DNA of 64,000 bases from CAZYYO01 sp964650965 (GTDB lineage Bacteria; Bacillota; Clostridia; Lachnospirales; Lachnospiraceae), in NCBI GenBank assembly GCA_964650965.1, contig CAZYYO010000004.1, positions 1 to 64,000 on the forward strand, written 5' to 3'. Position 1 is the stretch's first letter. Each line of letters begins with the position of its first letter. Positions 61,552 through 64,000 of the stretch are shown in pieces. A model generated the notes under the pieces. That model was given only the letters and a program-made list of their open reading frames with translations, had not been told where the DNA came from and searched no databases. The position numbers and the translations under genes were made by a program.

Positions 61552-62955
61552 TTACTTCTTCTCTGCAGCAATCACTGCCTGATATTCCTTCATATCCTTT
61601 GCAATTTCTCCACTTAACAATAGGAGACAGATAAGATTTGGGATTGCCATTAATGCATTGGCAATATCCGAGAAATCCCATACGATTTTTAAAGATGTTG
61701 TTGCCCCCACATAGGCAATAAGTGAAAATGCAATGCGATAAATCATATTATACTTCGGTCCATGGAATAAATACTCAAAGGCCTTCTCTCCATGATATTC
61801 CCATCCTAAAATGGTGGAAAATGCAAACAATGCAATTGCAACAGACACCAGGATTGCGCCTACCGGTCCTAGTACCGTCTGAAACGCCATAATGGTCAAT
61901 GCCGCTCCCGTTACCAGCTCACCAGATGCATCTACACTGCCTAATACACCAGAGCTGGCAATGCACAATCCTGTAATAGAACACACTACAATCGTATCCC
62001 AAAAGGTTCCTGTCATATTAATATAGCCCTGCCCTACCGGCGAATTGGTTTTAGCAGCAGAGGCAGTAATAGCTGCACTTCCCATACCTGCTTCGTTGGA
62101 AAATACCCCACGTGCAACACCATATCGCATAGCATTCATCATAGATGCTGTCATAGTACCGGCAACACCACCTGCTACCGATTGTGGAGAAAATGCCATT
62201 TTAAAAATCAGAACCAGTCCGGTGGGTACATTTTCAATATTTCCTATAATCACAATAAGTCCTGCGACAATATAAAAAATTGCCATAAGAGGCACTACCA
62301 CACTGCTTACCTTGGAAATTGTCTTAATCCCACCTACAATAATAACCAGCGCCAATATGGTAACCACCAATCCTGTGGCCCAGGCAGGAATTGCAAAGGT
62401 CTGCTGCAAAGATGAGGAAATGGAATTTGCCTGAGTCAGGTTACCGATACCAAAGCTTGCAATCACTGCAAAAAAAGCAAACAGCCAGCCTAACACTGTA
62501 CCAAAGCCCTTATGTTTCAGTGCGTGCTTCATTACATACATGGGACCGCCTGTCATTTCGTTTTGTTCATTGGTCTCTCGATATTTAATTGCCAGCATAC
62601 ACTCGCTGAACTTGCTGGTTAGTCCAAACGCTGCAGATATCCACATCCACACCAAAGCTCCTGGTCCTCCGGAAACCATTGCAGTAGCTACCCCTACAAT
62701 ATTTCCGGTTCCAATGGTGGCTGCCAATGCAGTAGTCAATGCGGAAAATGGTGAGATATCCCCTTCTCCGTGCCCTTTCGTTCTGGCTTCCTTGCTTAAG
62801 GTTCGTTTAATTGCATACCCAAGATTCCGCCATGCCATGGCTCTGGTACGTATGGTAAGAATAATTCCGGTACCTACTAGCAGCACCAGCATTACCGGTC
62901 CCCAAACAAATGCATCTACCTGTTCTAATATTCCTGCGAATGTGTCCAATCCCAT
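61552..62955 (-). CDS. Alanine/glycine:cation symporter (AgcS family)
   Basis: 467 aa from ATG 62955. GGGAGG is only 2 bases from the ATG, so a TTG 6 bases downstream is also possible. About ten TM segments, with VLLVGTGIILTIRTRA, ATIGTGNIVGVATAMVSGGPGALVWMW and RGVFSNEAGMGSA typical of AgcS sodium:alanine symporters. Confidence 0.93.
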   Translation of the reverse strand: MGLDTFAGILEQVDAFVWGPVMLVLLVGTGIILTIRTRAMAWRNLGYAIKRTLSKEARTKGHGEGDISPFSALTTALAATIGTGNIVGVATAMVSGGPGALVWMWISAAFGLTSKFSECMLAIKYRETNEQNEMTGGPMYVMKHALKHKGFGTVLGWLFAFFAVIASFGIGNLTQANSISSSLQQTFAIPAWATGLVVTILALVIIVGGIKTISKVSSVVVPLMAIFYIVAGLIVIIGNIENVPTGLVLIFKMAFSPQSVAGGVAGTMTASMMNAMRYGVARGVFSNEAGMGSAAITASAAKTNSPVGQGYINMTGTFWDTIVVCSITGLCIASSGVLGSVDASGELVTGAALTIMAFQTVLGPVGAILVSVAIALFAFSTILGWEYHGEKAFEYLFHGPKYNMIYRIAFSLIAYVGATTSLKIVWDFSDIANALMAIPNLICLLLLSGEIAKDMKEYQAVIAAEKK

Positions 62956-63024
62956 ATCCTCCCTTATTATTAATACAAAAAGACGCAAACGTATCATACG
63001 TCGCGCCTTTGCTAACCTTTTTCT

Positions 63025-63053
63025 ATTGTAATCAATCTCCTGCTTCTCGTCAA
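63025..63053 (-). promoter_or_regulatory. Promoter and leader hairpin of the AgcS gene
   Basis: Minus-strand TTGACG (63048-63053), 17 bases, TACAAT (63025-63030). The leader (62956-63018) holds a small ACGTA/TACGT hairpin followed by TTTTTG, weakly attenuator-like. I saw no glycine riboswitch core. Confidence 0.6.
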
Positions 63054-63080
63054 GACAGCTTTTTTCCTACTTCCTGTCTA

Positions 63081-63773
63081 CTAGACATAATAGATTTCTA
63101 CCCCTCCAAAGGATACATTTCCTGTCATAATCAGCTTCTTGCCTCCTGTAGGACATAAATGGGGATTCTTCTCATCAATTCCACCAAAACTGGCATCCAC
63201 CTGATTCACCACTGTCCATTCCTTAGGAATATACAATTCAGCCCCGGCAAAAGAGACATGAAGGTTCAACTGTGCACTTTCCCCCTGAATCATTGCATTT
63301 TGAAAATAGATTTTCATAGCACCAAAGGTACAGCCTGCCTTAAGATATTTAAAATCATCACTGTTCACATTTTTCACTGTAGAAGTAAAGCTGGTATTAA
63401 AATCCATATCGGACTGGGAGATATTCTCTGCTGCAGTGTCATAAGGTTCCTGACTAAAATGCTGGTGGGCATGACCATTTCCAAAAATCATAGAGCATCC
63501 AATACTTGCCAGTACTGCTGCACCTAATACCGGCCATGGTGTCAATCTCTCAATGCCCAGGACATCATCATAGATGATCAGTAAAAATGCCACCGCAAAA
63601 ATAACACCTGAAATACTTCTTGCAACAATGCTGCGAACCAGACAGGCAATCAGCACTACTGTAAATATAATATTCCAGATATTCAAATCTATTCCAATAC
63701 CCATGGCATTAATAATAATCAGCACTGCTGCCAGAATAAATAATAATCCCCAAAATATGTTGTCTTTCTTCAT
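63081..63773 (-). CDS. LiaF-like membrane protein
   Basis: 230 aa. Four N-terminal TM segments (about 5-100) and a C-terminal soluble beta domain (LKAGCTFGAMKIYFQNAMIQGESAQLNLHVSFAGAELYIPKEWTV...NVSFGGVEIYYV), the layout of LiaF-like proteins (DUF5668 plus a toastrack domain). It may act in envelope-stress sensing; no LiaRS genes are visible. Confidence 0.85.
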   Translation of the reverse strand: MKKDNIFWGLLFILAAVLIIINAMGIGIDLNIWNIIFTVVLIACLVRSIVARSISGVIFAVAFLLIIYDDVLGIERLTPWPVLGAAVLASIGCSMIFGNGHAHQHFSQEPYDTAAENISQSDMDFNTSFTSTVKNVNSDDFKYLKAGCTFGAMKIYFQNAMIQGESAQLNLHVSFAGAELYIPKEWTVVNQVDASFGGIDEKNPHLCPTGGKKLIMTGNVSFGGVEIYYV

Positions 63774-63840
63774 AATATACGCTCCTTACCACTATTTCAT
63801 TGTTATACGTCTTCTTTATCATAGCACAAACATCATCTGA

Positions 63841-64000
63841 TTACATAGCATCAATAATCGACTTTAATTTTTCTAACTGCTGACTTGCATGTTCATAATC
63901 CTTCTTTGCCAAAAGTGCATTGATTCGTTTCTCCACTTCCTTCTTCTGCTGTTCCAAAATCAGATACTCCTTATCGAAATGATTGGCATAAATCATCTGG
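63841..64000 (-). CDS. C-terminal end of a truncated gene
   Basis: Stop TAA at 63841-63843; 52 residues are visible and continue off the right edge. They are charged and helical (HFDKEYLILEQQKKEVEKRINALLAKKDYEHASQ, ending LKSIIDAM), a likely coiled-coil tail. Family not identifiable. Confidence 0.65.
   Translation of the reverse strand, partial: QMIYANHFDKEYLILEQQKKEVEKRINALLAKKDYEHASQQLEKLKSIIDAM

Noticed and set aside
62956..63024. Glycine riboswitch in the AgcS leader
   Set aside because: The leader is too short (about 65 bases) and lacks the conserved glycine-aptamer core; only a small hairpin is seen.

Overview
The window looks like chromosomal DNA of a low-to-moderate GC, Gram-positive, anaerobic, spore-forming and flagellated Clostridia, most likely a Lachnospiraceae member. 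The evidence is gene content: dpaA/dpaB (dipicolinate synthase), a SipL-type SPOCS+LysM protein, Veg, the cdaA-cdaR-glmM operon, and mbl followed by flgF/flgG/rod-binding protein (an order also found in Bacillus as mbl-flhO-flhP). Strong AGGAGG ribosome sites are common. I saw no rRNA, tRNA, CRISPR array, insertion sequence or prophage. Two 100-N scaffold gaps (1340-1439 and 4204-4303) mean three contigs are joined here; order across the gaps is not proven.

Layout. 1-4203: dTDP-rhamnose and cell-surface glycan genes (rfbB, DUF2304, two GT2 glycosyltransferases, rfbD). 4304-12374: a long minus-strand run comF - YvyF-like - two membrane proteins - cdaA - cdaR - glmM - HPr - leuA, joining c-di-AMP signalling to cell-wall precursor synthesis. 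12576-13886: an orphan TrpX-like lipoprotein. 13883-19379: recD2, then mbl with distal-rod flagellar genes, the latter behind a sigma-28-like promoter. 19698-30050: two YesL-like proteins, uvrA, uvrB, an SDR reductase, secA. 30432-34061: TSCPD protein, an asparagine-synthetase-like protein without its catalytic cysteine, dpaB/dpaA. 34258-34709: a strong promoter and terminator framing a region with no ordinary gene. 34726-47168: CgeB-like glycosyltransferase, map, yqeY, an NlpC/P60 hydrolase, sipL, veg, plsC, murF, ddl, an XRE/TPR regulator, hpf. 47471-50991: SDR, XRE regulator, amino-acid ABC importer. 51193-51524: a compact type I toxin-antitoxin-like locus. 51562-56918: WYL regulator divergent from a glycerol-3-phosphate oxidation operon (GlpA-like, GlpB-like, DUF1667) with a leader terminator, followed by glpP. 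57038-64000: antiporter, murI, second YvyF-like/CgeB-like pair, tcdA, alanine/glycine symporter, LiaF-like protein and a truncated gene.

The most interesting items are: (i) the 28-codon hydrophobic toxin-like ORF with a facing consensus promoter, a shared bidirectional terminator and matched 5'/3' repeats; (ii) the promoter-to-terminator unit at 34258-34709 with a 13-codon ORF whose SD is in a hairpin; (iii) the AsnB-like protein with Ser at the nucleophile position; (iv) a terminator in the leader of the GlpA-like operon whose last nearby gene is glpP, fitting antitermination control; (v) several large palindromic elements and short operator-like repeat pairs.

All calls come from reading the sequence and the translated proteins; no database search was possible. 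Start codons were moved from the longest ORF to the start with the best Shine-Dalgarno sequence where the sequence justified it.
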